Shown: positions 12,757-23,976 of the stretch, piece after piece
Position numbering within the stretch: position 1 is the first letter of the stretch
How the letters are laid out: each line of letters opens with the position of its first letter
Assembly (NCBI GenBank): GCA_965240325.2
Contig: OZ251240.1
Location: forward strand, 1,426,001 to 1,490,000
Source of the DNA: Rebecca billardiae RCC1528
Taxonomy: Eukaryota > Haptophyta
Length of the DNA: 64,000 nucleotides
Reading direction: 5' to 3'
Translations under genes and position numbers: made by a program
Notes under the pieces: model-generated
Told to the model about the DNA's origin: nothing
Databases searched by the model: none
The model's input: the letters and a program-made list of their open reading frames with translations, nothing else

Positions 12757-13326
12757 CTGATCGCCGACGCATTCATGACAGTGAGCAGCAGCAGCACGCA
12801 AACAATATACGGCCAAAACGCGTAAAAAGCCCCCAAATAAAACTGCTCCGACGGAATTCTCCCCTGCTTGCTTTTTCACCGGGAGCACCGCCCGGAAAAA
12901 AAAAGAATCGGTCCAAAACGATGGCGTCAATGTACCAGGCGCCCCCCCCTCGACCCGCCCCTCGTGCGACGGCTCTCACTCGCCGCGATGGACGAGTCGA
13001 GCGACGCCCGGCTGGGGCTAGGCGGTCCGCTCGGGGGCACGATGTGCACCGCCGCGCATCTCGCCTCCGGCCCTCCGCAGCGTCCGCGGCGAGGCCGCAA
13101 AGTGCCTGGAACCACATGGAACCACAGGGGGCGTACGGCCACGGCCACGGACGCAATGCCAAGTGTGCACGTTAAAACATAGTATAAACTGTACCAGCCA
13201 GACGACGGCGGCTTTGCGACTTCATCGCGTGTTCGGCCCGGGCGGGACGATGGCGTGAGCTGACCGCCCCGGCGCCACGGGTTGTACGCACGCGCGCACG
13301 CACGGCCGGCGCGCGAGCGCGCGCGG
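12757..13326. other. Intergenic region upstream of the WD-repeat gene
   Basis: No coding signal was recognised. A nine-base A run lies at about 12,896. The last ~130 bases before the start codon are GC-rich and should hold the promoter and leader of the WD40 gene. Confidence 0.5.
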
Positions 13327-14607
13327 ATGCAGGGCAGGCCTCGGCGCGGCGAGGGCGCGGATGGCGGGCGCGGCGGGCCGCGCCGCCGGCCGCTCGGCCC
13401 GCGCAAGACGGTCGACTACGCGGGCCCGATGATGCGGCACGTGCGCGAGCGGCTGTCGCACGACGACGACCTGCGCGACTACCACGGGCTGCAGCCCGAG
13501 CGCGCGTACGCGCGGCACGTGCTGGCGCCGCAGGCGTACGCCTCCAACGCGAGCACGAGCGTGTGCACGCGCCTCGCGTACACCTCGTGCAACTCGCCGC
13601 GCTCGCCCGTGCACGCGCTCGCGTGGATGCCGGACGCGCACCGGCTGCTGACCGGCTCGCACTCGGGCATGTTCACGCTGTGGAACGGGTTCACGTTCAC
13701 GTCGGACGCGATCCAGCAGGCGCACGACGCCCCCGTGCGCGCGATGGCGTGGTCGCACGCCGAGCGCTGGCTCGTCACCGGCGACCACGGCGGCTGCGTG
13801 AAGTACTGGCAGGGCGCGCTCAACAACGTGAAGGCGTTCGACGCGCACGCGGCCACGCCCATCCGCCAGCTCTCGTTCGCGCCGGCCGACCGCAAGTTCG
13901 CGTCGTGCGCGGACGACGGGCCGATCAAGATCTGGGACTTCGAGACGTGCCGCCTCGAGCGCCGGCTGCAGGGCCACGGCGGCGACGTCAAGTGCCAGCA
14001 GTGGCACCCGTCGCGCGCGATGGTCGCGTCGGGCTCGCGCGACTCGCTCATCAAGCTGTGGGACCCGCGCTCCGAGCGCGACGTCGCCACGCTGCACGCG
14101 CACAAGTCGATCGTGGGGCAGGTGCGCTGGCACGCGAACGGGCACTGGCTCCTCTCCGGCTCGCGCGACCAGCTCATCAAGCTCATCGACATCCGCACCA
14201 TGCGCGAGCTGCGCACGTACAAGGGGCACGGCCGCGAGGTGACCGCGCTCGCGTGGCACCCGCTGCACGCGGCCGCGTTTGCGAGCGGCGCGTACGACGG
14301 CGGCGTGTGCTTCTGGGACGCGGCGCGGCCGGCGCTGGTGGCCGAGCTGCCCGCCGCGCACAACCTCGCCGTCTGGGCCCTCGCGTGGCACCCGATCGGC
14401 CACCTCCTCGCCTCCGCCTCGCAGGACGGCGCGACCAAGTTCTGGGCGCGCAACCGGCCGGGCGACGAGCGCGCGCACCTGCGCGGCGCCGAGCGAGAGC
14501 CGCGCGACGCCGACGCGCGCGCCGCCGGCGGCGCGGCAGCGGCGCTCGCCGCGACGGGGGCGGCGGGGCCCAGCACGGCTCGTGACACGGGCCTGCCGCT
14601 CATGTGA
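13327..14607 (+). CDS. WDR33: WDR33/Pfs2/FY-like pre-mRNA 3'-end processing factor
   Basis: An intronless gene of 426 aa. In animals, yeast (Pfs2) and plants (FY) this WD40 subunit of the cleavage and polyadenylation factor helps read the poly(A) signal. The match is specific beyond generic WD40: the pre-propeller segment [18 protein letters not shown], then [57 protein letters not shown] and [12 protein letters not shown], ending in [11 protein letters not shown], the hallmark end of the family propeller. Seven WD units fit in residues ~75-375. The Ala-rich C-terminal tail is short compared with animal WDR33 and closer to a minimal Pfs2-like form. The first ATG in frame is at 13327; an upstream TTG would extend the frame but is unlikely to be used. 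The gene converges on the acetyltransferase gene, 378 bases away. Confidence 0.95.
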   Translation: MQGRPRRGEGADGGRGGPRRRPLGPRKTVDYAGPMMRHVRERLSHDDDLRDYHGLQPERAYARHVLAPQAYASNASTSVCTRLAYTSCNSPRSPVHALAWMPDAHRLLTGSHSGMFTLWNGFTFTSDAIQQAHDAPVRAMAWSHAERWLVTGDHGGCVKYWQGALNNVKAFDAHAATPIRQLSFAPADRKFASCADDGPIKIWDFETCRLERRLQGHGGDVKCQQWHPSRAMVASGSRDSLIKLWDPRSERDVATLHAHKSIVGQVRWHANGHWLLSGSRDQLIKLIDIRTMRELRTYKGHGREVTALAWHPLHAAAFASGAYDGGVCFWDAARPALVAELPAAHNLAVWALAWHPIGHLLASASQDGATKFWARNRPGDERAHLRGAEREPRDADARAAGGAAAALAATGAAGPSTARDTGLPLM

Positions 14608-14985
14608 GCTCTGTATGCGACTGTATCAGCACCTATCAGTAGTGTGACGACACCACGTCGGAGGGGGTGGGCCGCTGCCGGAGCGCGGGCAGGCCGCAGG
14701 CGCAGGCGCGACTGCGCTCGCGTGCCAGCCGGGCAGCAGTGATGCCATCACTTCTGACCAGGCTCGTCCGCCGCGCTACTACGAGTTCATTCGTGCCAGC
14801 TCTGGCTATAGCTCTGCTGAGCGTACGATAACGCATATATTCTATAGATGTATGTCGTATAGCATCGTCATATACGCGTATAGTATGCAGCAGCATGCGG
14901 TCGATCATCATCAGCAGCAAGCACTCCTAAGCAGCGTCGGCCATGGCTGTGGCGCTCAGAGCCAGCCAGCCGGCGCAGCGGGCGG
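14608..14985. other. Convergent intergenic region
   Basis: This is shared 3' flank of the WD40 gene (+) and the acetyltransferase gene (-). An AT-richer patch at about 14,830-14,900 probably contains both poly(A) regions. No gene is seen. Confidence 0.6.
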
Positions 14986-17801
14986 TCAGCGCAGCTGGTC
15001 GCGCGTGCGCCGCCGCTTCTCTCGCGCGCGCACGGCGGCGCGGCTCGCGGCGAGCTCGCGCTCGCGGCCCTCGCGCTCGGCGGCCGCGTCGTCCGCGGCC
15101 TGGCGCGCTCGGGCGCTCGCGTGCGCGCGCGCGGAGGAGCGCGCGAGCGGCTCGGTGCGGCGCAGCACGAGGCCAGTCGCGCTCCCGAGCGGAGGGCGGC
15201 GCGGCTTCTTGGGCGACGCGCCCGCGTCGGGCGGCGGCGCGTCCACAAACGACGCGCCGATGCGCACGCGCTTGCGGCCCGCCGCGGGTGGCGCGGGCGC
15301 GGGCGCGGGCGCGGCCTGCGGCTGCGCGCGGCGGGAGGCGCGACGCGCGGGCAAGGGCGTGCGTGCACGCGCGCGCGGAGGATGAGCCGCGACGAGCCGC
15401 GCGCGCGGGTGCACGGTCGGTCGCGCGTGTCGCGCGTGCCGCGCGCGCGCACCGATCTCGGCTTGCTGGGCGCCGGCGCCGCCGGCGCCTTTGCGCCCGG
15501 CGCCGCGGCGGCCGCGGCGGCCGCCGCCTCCCTCGCGCTCCCGGCGGCGGCGGCGGGGGCGGCGTGCGCCGCGCTCGGCGCCGCGGGCACCGCCGGCGCC
15601 TGCGCGTGCCCCGCCTCCGCGTGCGCGTGCGCGTGCGCGTGCGCGCGCGCGTGCGCCGCCTGGCGCTGCGCGAGCTCGGCGAGCGCGCGCGGCGCGGCGG
15701 CGAGCGCGGCGGCGGGCTCCCACGTGTCCGCGGCGGCGCCCTGCCCGCGCCAGCGCACGCGGTAGCTCGTCGAGCCGTCGGGCTCGGTGCGCGAATCGAG
15801 CAGCGCGGCCACCTCGTACCGCACCTCCAGCCGCGCGTGGTGCCCCAGCCCGAGGCACAGCAGCGAGTGGCCGCGCCGCACGGCGACCGCGCCGCCCGGC
15901 AGCGTGCACGTGTCGCGCAGGTCGGCGTCCACGCCCACCTCGAGCGCGACGGCGGGCCACGCGTCGGTGAGCTTGGACGCGGCGAGCACCATCGAGGGCG
16001 TGGGGTGCGGGTACGCGAGGAGCTCGGCCGCGTGGCGCGCGGCGGCGGAGCTCGGCGCCGGCGGCTGCGGCTGCGGCTGCGGCGGGCTCGCGGCCGCGGC
16101 CGCGGCGGCGGCGGCCGAGCTGCCGCCGCCGCGGCCGGCGCGGCCGGCGCGGCCGCGCGCGCCGGGTGCGGGCGCGGGCGCGTCGTGGCGCGGCGTGAGG
16201 TGCGGCGCGGGCGCGGCCGCGCCCTTCTTGCCGCCGCCCTTCGCGCGCGCCCTCGCCCTCGCGCGCGCGCCCCTCAGGTCGAGCGCCATCATGTAGCTCA
16301 CGTCCCCAAACTGGTCGAGCTGCGCCTGGTCGGACGCGGCCCAGTGGTAGTAGGGCACCACGGGCACGGCGTCGAGGTCGGAGCCGGGGGAGGCGTACCG
16401 CGCGACGGCGCCGACGCGCGTGAAGCCGAGGCGCTCGTAGAAGCACACCGCGCCGAGCGCCGCCTGCAGCACCACGAAGTCGTACCGCTCGCCCGCCGCC
16501 AGCTCGTCGACGCACAGCGTCACGAGCCACGCGCCGCAGCCGAGCGCGGCGAGCAGCGAGATCTCGGCGACGCGCGGCCAGACGACGCCCGTGTCGGCGG
16601 GGTCGCCGCCGCGCGCGCAGGCGTTGAGCGCGGCGGCGAGCGCGCCGTCGTCCACCGCGCGCTCCTCCAGCCCGCCCGGCGGCCGCGCCACGTCCGGCTC
16701 CGCCTCCGCCTGGCCGACGCGCAGCGCGGTGCCGCGCTTGAGCTTGGTGCGGCCGCAGAGCGCGCCGGGCGGCGGCTTGGCGCCCGGCGGCAGCAGGTGC
16801 GGCGGGAGCGGCGGCGGCGCGCCCGCGCGGTCGGCGCGCGGCGGGTTGAGCGCGAGCAGGTCGCCCACCCCGAGCCCGAGCTGCTCCGCCGCCTCCTCCA
16901 CCGTGCACGCGCGCGGCAGCACGAACGCGTCGCGCTGCGCGGGCGGCGCGAGCAGCAGCGCGCTGCCGGGCTGCAGCCGACTCTTCTGCGTGAGGCTGGG
17001 CATGCGCGGCCGGTTGAGCTTGACGAGCGCCTCGCGCTCGAGGCCGAGGCGGCCGGCGAGCGCGCGCAGCGTCTGCGGCTCCGCGCCGCCGAGCACGTGG
17101 CTGCGCGGCGGCGCGCGCGGGGCGAGGGCGGCGGGCGCGCGCGCGCGCGCGCGTCAGCGCTCCGCGCGGCGCGCGGCGCGCGGCGCGCGGCGCGCGGCGC
17201 GGCGCGCGGCGCGCACGCGGCGCGGCGCACGCGGCGCGGCGCACGCGGCGCGGCGCGCGCGCGGCGCGCACTAGCACGGGTCGGAGTCGTGGCCCTCGGC
17301 GCGCAGCCTGCGCACGCGCGCGTTCGCGGCGCGCATCGGCGCGAGGCACGCCGCCGGGTGCTCCGAGTCCCACGTGAACTCGCGCGCCCACGTGGTGAAG
17401 GTGGTGACGGCGATGTACCCGAGCAGGTGGCCGCGCGCAGCGTGGCGGACTTGGTAGCCCCAGAGCGGCTCGTCCATGTCGATGCGGTCGGCGATGTACG
17501 CGAGGGGGAGCGAGGGGAGCGGCGCGCGCGCCTTGAGCCGCCGCGCCGCGCGCGCCGCCGCCTCGTCCGCCAGCGCCGCCATCTCCACCAGGCAGCTGAA
17601 CCACTCGTGCCGGCTGCGCGGCCGCAGCAGCAGCGCGCCCTCCAGCTCGCGGCCGCACGGCTCCACGGACGCGAAGCTGTACCGCGCGGGGCCGGGGAGG
17701 ACGGGGGGCTCGGGGGGCGGGGAGGGCTGCTCCGCGGAGCCGCCGCCCGCGGGCCCCGCGGGGCTCCGACCGCCGCCACCGCCGCCACCGCCGGACGCGC
17801 C

Positions 17802-17833
<32 letters not shown>

Positions 17834-18719
17834 CGTCGGCGGCGTCGGCGGCGGCCGCGCGTCCGCGCGAGCGCGTCGCGCGCGTGGGCGGGCGCGACAC
17901 GTCGCGCCCGCTCGCGCCGGCCGCGCCCACGCCGCCGTCCGCCGCCGCCGAGCCGCCGCTCCCGCCGCCGCCGCTCCGACCCGCCGCGGCGCCCGCGGGC
18001 AGCGCGACGCCCGGCGGCAGCGCGCGGTACGCCCACTGACGCTCGGCCGCGGGCAGCGGCGGGCCGGCGGGGATGACGACGTCGGCGAAGGGCTCGCGCT
18101 TCGGGCCGCGCGGCGTTTCGGACGCGCCCTCGCCCCGCCCGCCGCTCGACTCGCCGCCGCCGCGCGACGCCGTCGCCGTCGCGCGCGTCGCGAGCACGGC
18201 CTCGGAGAGGCCGCCCACGGGCGGCGCCGCCGCGCGCGGCCGGCTGATGCGGTCGACGACGTCGGGGAGCAGCGCCTTGACGGTCTCCCACGCGTCGTCC
18301 GAGACGCTCCGCTCGACGACGGGCGGCGCCACCGCCGCGCTCGCCGACGAGCTCCCGCCCGAGCGAGTCGTTCGCTTCTTGCTCTGCACGAGCGAGGCGG
18401 CGCGCGGCGCGAGCGAGGCGGCCGTGTCCTTCTTGCCGGGGATGGCGTTGTCAGAGAGCTGCTTGAGGATGCGCTGCAGCCGCTTCTCCGCGCTCGCGCC
18501 GGCCGATGGCGAGCGGCCCATCGCCGCCCTCGCACCAGCGGCGCGCGAGGCGGACGACGCGCGTGTCGAGCCGGCCGCACTGAGCTTGGCCTTTGCCACC
18601 CTGGGCTGGGCAGCTTGCGCTCGCGAGTTGGGATCCAAGCTTTGGCGCGCAGCTGCCTGAACGAGGACACCGTTCTGACGCATAGGTGCACTGCACCGCG
18701 GCGGCGGGCGACGGCGCAT
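14986..18719 (-). CDS. Acetyltransferase-like protein with LysM-like inserts and a chromodomain-like module
   Basis: Three exons (17278-18719, 15453-17100, 14986-15321) give 1,141 aa. Introns are 17101-17277 and 15322-15452 (or acceptor six bases on, a tandem CAG site). Residues 1-390 are mostly low-complexity (Gly/Ala/Ser/Pro). GYIAVTTFTTWAREFTWDS (~440-460) resembles the first half of an algal GNAT-like domain. Two LysM-like modules follow (~486-533, TLRALAGRLGLEREALVKLN; ~540-572). The GNAT second half is RVAEISLLAALGCGAWLV and then FYERLGFTRVGAVARY (~656-716). A chromodomain-like segment, YEVAALLDSRTEPDG...DTWEP, lies near 905-947. The tail is basic and charged. A nuclear chromatin acetyltransferase is a reasonable inference; the substrate is unknown. 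The start could also be the ATG at 18521. Confidence 0.8.
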
Positions 18720-19307
18720 GGCACGTCAAGTGCAGCTGCGAGAACATCGGGCCGAAACACGATGTTGGCTGACGAATCTAGAAGGGCCGGACGGAGCTGA
18801 AACAGTCCGGAGTTTTTTTTAAAACGTTTTCGTAGGTCGTGGAAAAATGCGTCCGTGGTTATTCCGTTTCAAACCAGTGCCGGAATGTGACACGTGCACA
18901 CGTACCATCGTCGTCTTTGCCCCGCACACACCTTTAACCTGGCCATGCACGATCGTCGCCAGCGAACGCGAGCGCACTCGCAGCTGTCCACCACAACTGC
19001 CGCCCCGCCGACTGGCTGCTGCCCAAAGTCGGCCGCGCCGCCCGAATTGACAACGCGACCCGGATGGCGCCGCCCGCTGCTGTGAGCGAGCTGTCAGCCC
19101 GAGGAGAAGTGTGGCGGCAAGGGCTGGCGATGAGCCGGCTGCGCTACCCCGCAGGTGGCACCGAGCGCCGCACAGGTGTGCGTGGGGGCGGGTCGCGCTG
19201 TCCAGCGGCGGCCTCAGTGCACGCGACGCCGCCCGTGCCGACCCGTCGCGCCGGCGCCCGCATGACGGCCGGCTGCTTGCAGCGGCCGACCGCGGCGGGG
19301 ATCGAGC
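18720..19307. other. Intergenic region between two minus-strand genes
   Basis: It holds the promoter of the acetyltransferase gene and the 3' flank of the small membrane protein gene. A T8/A4 run lies near 18,813-18,824. No coding region was recognised on either strand. Confidence 0.5.
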
Positions 19308-19598
19308 TCATTCTCGGTGCGCCTTCTCTCCGTGCGCGCCGCCCTCGCCGTCGTCGATCTCAATCCCGCGGCGCCGGTGCGCGAGGAAGGGCTTCACCAC
19401 CATGAACCACAAGATGCCGATGAAAATACAAAGCACGACGAGCGCAAGGTACGCGTCAGCCTCCATCTCGCGCGTGCGCGGCTTGCGCACGAGGTTCACG
19501 TCCTTCGTCGGCAGGAAGAAGCGCGTCACCGACGCACGCATCTCGTCGCTCGTGATGCCCCATACGCTGCCGGACGAGCCGGCGTTCGAGGACGCCAT
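19308..19598 (-). CDS. Small single-pass membrane protein
   Basis: A 96-aa protein starting MASSNAGSSGSVWGITSDEM. A polar N-terminal half (VTRFFLPTKDVNLVRKPRTR) is followed by one strongly hydrophobic helix YLALVVLCIFIGILWFMVV (residues ~50-68). A basic stop-transfer cluster KPFLAHRRR and an acidic/His tail follow. The layout suggests a type II or tail-facing single-pass protein; I do not recognise a family. The frame is open upstream on the complement to 20,972, but that region is the eIF3f gene on the other strand. The ATG at 19598 sits just before the divergent promoter, which supports this short start. Confidence 0.6.
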   Translation of the reverse strand: MASSNAGSSGSVWGITSDEMRASVTRFFLPTKDVNLVRKPRTREMEADAYLALVVLCIFIGILWFMVVKPFLAHRRRGIEIDDGEGGAHGEKAHRE

Positions 19599-19715
19599 CT
19601 CCTGGCCCGCGAGCAGCTCCACTGTTAGTAGATATACGTGATACGTCCTCTTATGAACAGTACCCAGTCCGGGGAAGGCTTGTTGGCGCGCCGCCCCACG
19701 TGACCCGGCACAGCC
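19599..19715. promoter_or_regulatory. Short divergent promoter (small membrane protein / eIF3f)
   Basis: Only 117 bases separate the two start codons. A local AT-richer patch at 19,622-19,665 sits at the middle. Sharing of promoter elements is inferred from spacing. Confidence 0.5.
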
Positions 19716-21039
19716 ATGGCGAAGGCGCACGCCGCGCCCGCGGCGCGCGTCGCGCGCCCGGAGCCCTTCGTGGACGACCCGACGGCGATGCACGAGGCGG
19801 GGCTCGTGCAGTGCAAGCTGCACCCCACCGTCCTCTTCTCCATCGTCGACCACTTCAGCCGGCGGCAGGAGGAGCAGGGCCGCGTGCTCGGCACGCTCCT
19901 CGGCACCGTCTCGGACGGCGTCGTCGACGTGCTCAACTCCTTCCCGGTGCCGCACTCGGAGACGGACCAGGCGACGATCGACTCGGAGTTCCAGTCGACG
20001 ATGTGCGCGCTCCACAGGAAGGTGCACCCCAAGCAGGTCGTCGTCGGCTGGTACTCCACGGGCTCGGAGATGGTGCACAACGACCAGGTGTGCGCGCGCA
20101 CACCGCGCGCGCGAGAGAGAGAAAGAGCGCGCGCGCGCGTTGGGCGGAGTGCGTCCGATGGGCCGGCGGCGCGTGCCGTGCGCGCGCCGCGCGTGTGCCC
20201 GCCCGCGTGGCCTCGGCCGCCACGCGCCGCCGCGCGCGACTGCCGGCGGGCGGGTGATGCGGCGCGCTGCTCGCCGCTGCGGCCGCCGACGCGTCGCGCC
20301 CAACGCGCCGCGCGCTGCGCCGCGCGCCTCCCCCCGCGCGTGCAGTTCTACCACCAGTTCTTCGAGGAGCAGGCCGCCGAAGGGCTCTCGCCGCTCTTCC
20401 TCCTCGTCGACACGTCGCTCGCCTCGACCGGCGTGAAGACGAAGGCGTTCGTGCGCTCTGAGATCTCGCTGCGCGGCACGCACGTCGCGTCCGCGTTCAA
20501 GGACGTGCGGTTGCGCGTGGCCAAGTCGGAGGCGGAGCGGGTGGGGATCGACCACATCGTGCGCTCGTCGACGCACGGCCCGGACGGGCTGCAGGAGCTC
20601 GTCCCGCTGCGCGCGGAGGTGGACACGGTGCACTGGCGGATGTGCAAGCTGCTCAAGGCCATCGAGCACATGCAGACGTACATTGAGCAGGTCGAGGCGG
20701 GCACGGTCGCGCCCAACGCGCAGATCGGCCGCGCGCTCGCCGACACGCTCGCGGCGATCCCGAAGCCCGACGCGGCGGAGTTTGCGCAGATGGTCGACGC
20801 GAACATGCAGGTGCGCGCGCGCTCGCCGCCACGGCCCTCCGCGCACCGGGCGCCCGCCCCTCCAGACGCCAGAGCCTGAGCCTGACTGACCGCCTGACTG
20901 ACCGCTTGGCGCTCGGCTCCCGCTGCGCCCACGCGCCCACGCGCCGCGCCCGCAGGACATGCTGATGGTCAACTACCTCGCCAGCCTGACGAAAACGCAG
21001 CTCGCGCTCACCGAGAAGCTCGCGGCGATGCACGCGTGA
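19716..21039 (+). CDS. eIF3f: Translation initiation factor eIF3 subunit F
   Basis: Three exons (19716-20087, 20346-20810, 20956-21039) encode 306 aa. The protein is the MPN-domain subunit f of the eIF3 complex, which assembles on the 40S ribosome. Recognisable blocks are VQCKLHPTVLFSIVDHFSRR, RVLGTLLGTVSDGVVDV, VVVGWYSTGSEM, LFLLVDTSLASTG and the C-terminal helix DMLMVNYLASLTKTQLALTEKL. The zinc-coordinating JAMM residues of active MPN+ proteases are absent, as is usual for eIF3f. Both introns are GT-AG after a CAG, phase 0. Intron 1 (258 nt) is a multiple of three without an in-frame stop, so an unspliced mRNA would still read through it. Intron 2 (145 nt) contains CCTGACTGA repeats. Confidence 0.95.
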
Positions 21040-21739
21040 GCTGGGGCAGGCAGTGGGCGGCGCACGCGACGAGCCGCCGACGCCTCCCCGCAGGCGGGGC
21101 CGCAGCGGACGGCAGCGGACGGCAGCGGACGGCAGCGCGTCGGTCGCGCGTCAGGCGCGCGGGAGGCGACTCCGCTGAGCGCCTCCGTGACCGGCCCGAA
21201 CCGTCGTGCACGGTGCAGGCCCGTTGAGGGAGTCCATGGCGGCGTGAAGCCCAGCCTCGTGCCTCATCATCATCATGGACAACTTGGCCATTGGGTCTCG
21301 CACCGCCGATACGGCAGCACTCATACCGCATACTGATACGGCGGTACTCGTCGTTTCACTTTCAGCGGCGGTCGTTGACGACGCCACGGGCACGACTGCC
21401 CAATGATATTCAATAAGCCCATCATGCTCATGCCTCATGCTGCTCGTCTTAGAGTAGTTAGACTTAGCGGTAGTCACGCGTTAAACTCGCATACGTAGCA
21501 GATTGACTGCTGCGTAGGCTGCTTTTTATAAGACAGGGACATACTCTTGCTGGCGGCTTACAGGCTGTGATGTGACTAGCAGACCGTTGGCGTTGCTCAA
21601 GCTGAGCCCGTGGGCGTGGGGCCGTGGCTGTACCAAGGGTTGTACCAAGGGCGTTGTACAGCTGGCGGTGAGCCGGCGGCGGCGGCGGGCGGCGCCACCC
21701 CTGATTAATTATTGGAGTACCCATTTGAGTGCGAGTTTC
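21040..21739. other. Intergenic region
   Basis: A tandem GGACGGCAGC run (three to four copies, about 21,103-21,140) lies just after eIF3f. The rest has no coding signal that I recognise. A stop-free upstream extension of the next gene from about 21,572 begins with a GTG and is not taken as coding. Confidence 0.5.
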
Positions 21740-22717
21740 ATGCACTTGTTGACGTCATCGCGCCAGGTCCGCCGCCGGGTGCGCACAGACGACGACGGCT
21801 CGCCCTCGTCCACGGAGGACTCGCCGCTGCTGAAGCAGCTCTCACTCGACGCGGAGCTCGGGATGGCCTCGGCAGAGCAGGATGACAGCGCCGCCGCGCC
21901 GCTGCAGGGCGGCGCGGGGCATGGCCCGCGGCCGGCACTGCCCGCCGACCGCCGGCTCAACAAGCGCAAGTCCTTCATCCCGGGCCTCGACCGCGCCCCC
22001 GACGGGGTGCCCAACTCGGACCAGACGGACGCGGCGATCAACTTCTTCTCATCCGAGCGCACGCCCGCCGCGCTGATCGCCGGCTCCGCGCTCTCCATCC
22101 TCTACGCCTTCCCGCTGACCGACTCGGATGCGCCCGACATTGCGGTCTCGAAGCGGCTCTACCTCGTGCTCGCCAACCTGGCGTTCCTGCACGCGCTGAT
22201 CGCGGTGTTCGCGGCGTCGCTCGCGATCACGCGCCTCCTCTCGCGCGGGCACGACGCGATGGCGCGCGACCCGCTCGTCATGATGCTGCGCGAGACGCCG
22301 ATCTACTTCATGGGCGTGCGCTCGCACTTCCTCACGTCGCTGCTCTGCTTCGTGGGCGCACTCACGCTGCGCATGTGGACGGAGTACTCGAAGAAGACGC
22401 CGCGCTTCGCGCGCGCGCTGCTGTGCCTTTCGGGCTCGAGCCTCGCGTTCATGATCGCGCTGTACAACATGACGCTCGTCCACTTCTCCTCGTTCCCGCA
22501 CCTGTGGTACTGCTACCTGCGCTGCCTGTTCGAGCGCTGCATCAACCGGAAGCCCAAGGTGGGCAAGCCGGCGGGCGTGATGGCGATCGCGGCGATCGTG
22601 CTCGCGGTCGTGTCCGCGGTCGACCTGTTCGCCATCGCGCGGGCCTACTTCGTCGAGGGCGTCGCGAACGTGCTCAGCTCGGACGACGGCCCCGCGCCCG
22701 CAGCGCGGCGCAAGTGA
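21740..22717 (+). CDS. Multi-pass membrane protein of unknown function
   Basis: Intronless, 325 aa from the first ATG. The first ~105 residues are soluble and acidic/polar (RRRVRTDDDGSPSSTEDSPL), ending in the basic segment RRLNKRKSFIPGLDR. Four to five hydrophobic helices follow: ALIAGSALSILYAFPL, LVLANLAFLHALIAVFAASL, FLTSLLCFVGALTL, ALLCLSGSSLAFMIALYNM and VMAIAAIVLAVVSAVDLFAI. The short C-terminal tail ends in AARRK, a possible KxK-like ER-retention context. No family recognised. The N-terminus is cytosolic if the positive-inside rule holds. Confidence 0.7.
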   Translation: MHLLTSSRQVRRRVRTDDDGSPSSTEDSPLLKQLSLDAELGMASAEQDDSAAAPLQGGAGHGPRPALPADRRLNKRKSFIPGLDRAPDGVPNSDQTDAAINFFSSERTPAALIAGSALSILYAFPLTDSDAPDIAVSKRLYLVLANLAFLHALIAVFAASLAITRLLSRGHDAMARDPLVMMLRETPIYFMGVRSHFLTSLLCFVGALTLRMWTEYSKKTPRFARALLCLSGSSLAFMIALYNMTLVHFSSFPHLWYCYLRCLFERCINRKPKVGKPAGVMAIAAIVLAVVSAVDLFAIARAYFVEGVANVLSSDDGPAPAARRK

Positions 22718-23950
22718 GGCCGTGCGCGGAGGAGACGGGGAGAGCTGCGGCGCGCGGCCACTCGGCGATGGAGCGGCAGTGCTCGGCGGCGGCGTGCGTG
22801 TGTGCCGCCGAGCACGGGGCTCCAGGACCGCCGAAGCGCGCGGCTGGCGGTGCGTGCGCCCATGACGTCAAGCGTGGGCGCCGCCAACTCGCAAGCACGC
22901 TGTTTGACGCCCACGGGCCGGGCGACGGCTTCGACTTTATTCTTGTACCGTGTTGTCTGTACGCCGAGTGCCATCACTACGGCTTCGCCGCGCGGCACCG
23001 ATGCGCAGCCCACTCGCACGGCCTCGCCTGTCGGCTGTCGGCAACCCGAACCCCGAGCCTGTACGCCAAGCAGGCGACCGGACACGGGAGCGAGCTCGGA
23101 GCTGCCTGCACGCGGTGAGACGGCCAAAAACTCTACTGACTACTCAAGTGCGTGTCACTGATAACTTGTATCATATGATGACTGAAGCGCAGGCTTCTGA
23201 TTGTACATGCACGGATACTCACTGCTGGTGTCGTCATCACGTCATTAGGCATTAGGCTTAGCAATAGCATAAGCAGGCGCGGAAGTGCAAGTGATCGGCC
23301 GGCGCGCGGACCGAGTCTAATATATATAGATGGATGATCCCTCCAGCGCGCCGGCCCGCAGAGTGAGAGAGCGAGCAGCATGCCACACCGAGGAACAGAT
23401 CGATGGCAGAGGGCGCACCGCGCCGACGCAGCGGCGAAAATGCCAGGCAACATCAAGCTGCCAACAGCAGGGGTGGGCGGGCGGGGCAGCTTGGACGACG
23501 CAGCTCGAGAGCCGCCAAGCCGCACGACAGCCGGAGGCACGAAGGACATCGCGCACAGGGCGCCTCGAAGCTGCGGGCCGCCGGAAACAGCTGCAGCCAT
23601 CAGGACAGAGGGCGCTTCCGACGGGCGCTGGCTGCGAGTGAGCGGGAGGCATGCAGCAGCGACGGTAACGGTTGGCTCGGCGCCTGATGAAAAACCGCCA
23701 GTTCACGAATTGGCCGTCCTGACCGCCATGCCAACCTTGCCTAGTTAGCCTATGGCCCAGGAGCAGCGCAGTGAGTAGGTCGTTCTAGGCCGCCGTGCGT
23801 GCGCACAGAGCACGGGCTCGAAAGTCCCTCGTGGCACGAAAAGAGGGTGGCCAAGATGGCAGCCGGACCTGAGCTCGGCCGCCTGGCTCAGGCTGAATGG
23901 CAGGCAGGTGTTGATACGGCGCATTGCGCTCCCACCGTCCTCTTAGACAA
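22718..23950. other. Intergenic accessory stretch
   Basis: No gene is recognised. Several stop-free frames of 100-150 codons are present on both strands (for example around 23,380-23,750) but lack domains and overlap one another. The stretch leads into the mobile-element nest. Confidence 0.5.
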
Positions 23951-23976
23951 TCAGTTATTGTGCCAATAACCCCACG

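Noticed and set aside
13282-13326. Upstream extension of the WD40 gene
   Set aside because: It would begin with TTG; the first ATG at 13327 precedes the conserved pre-propeller segment.
14943-18800. A 1,285-codon plus-strand frame opposite the acetyltransferase gene
   Set aside because: It is Arg/Ala-rich without domains; the minus strand shows GNAT-, LysM- and chromodomain-like motifs joined by in-phase introns.
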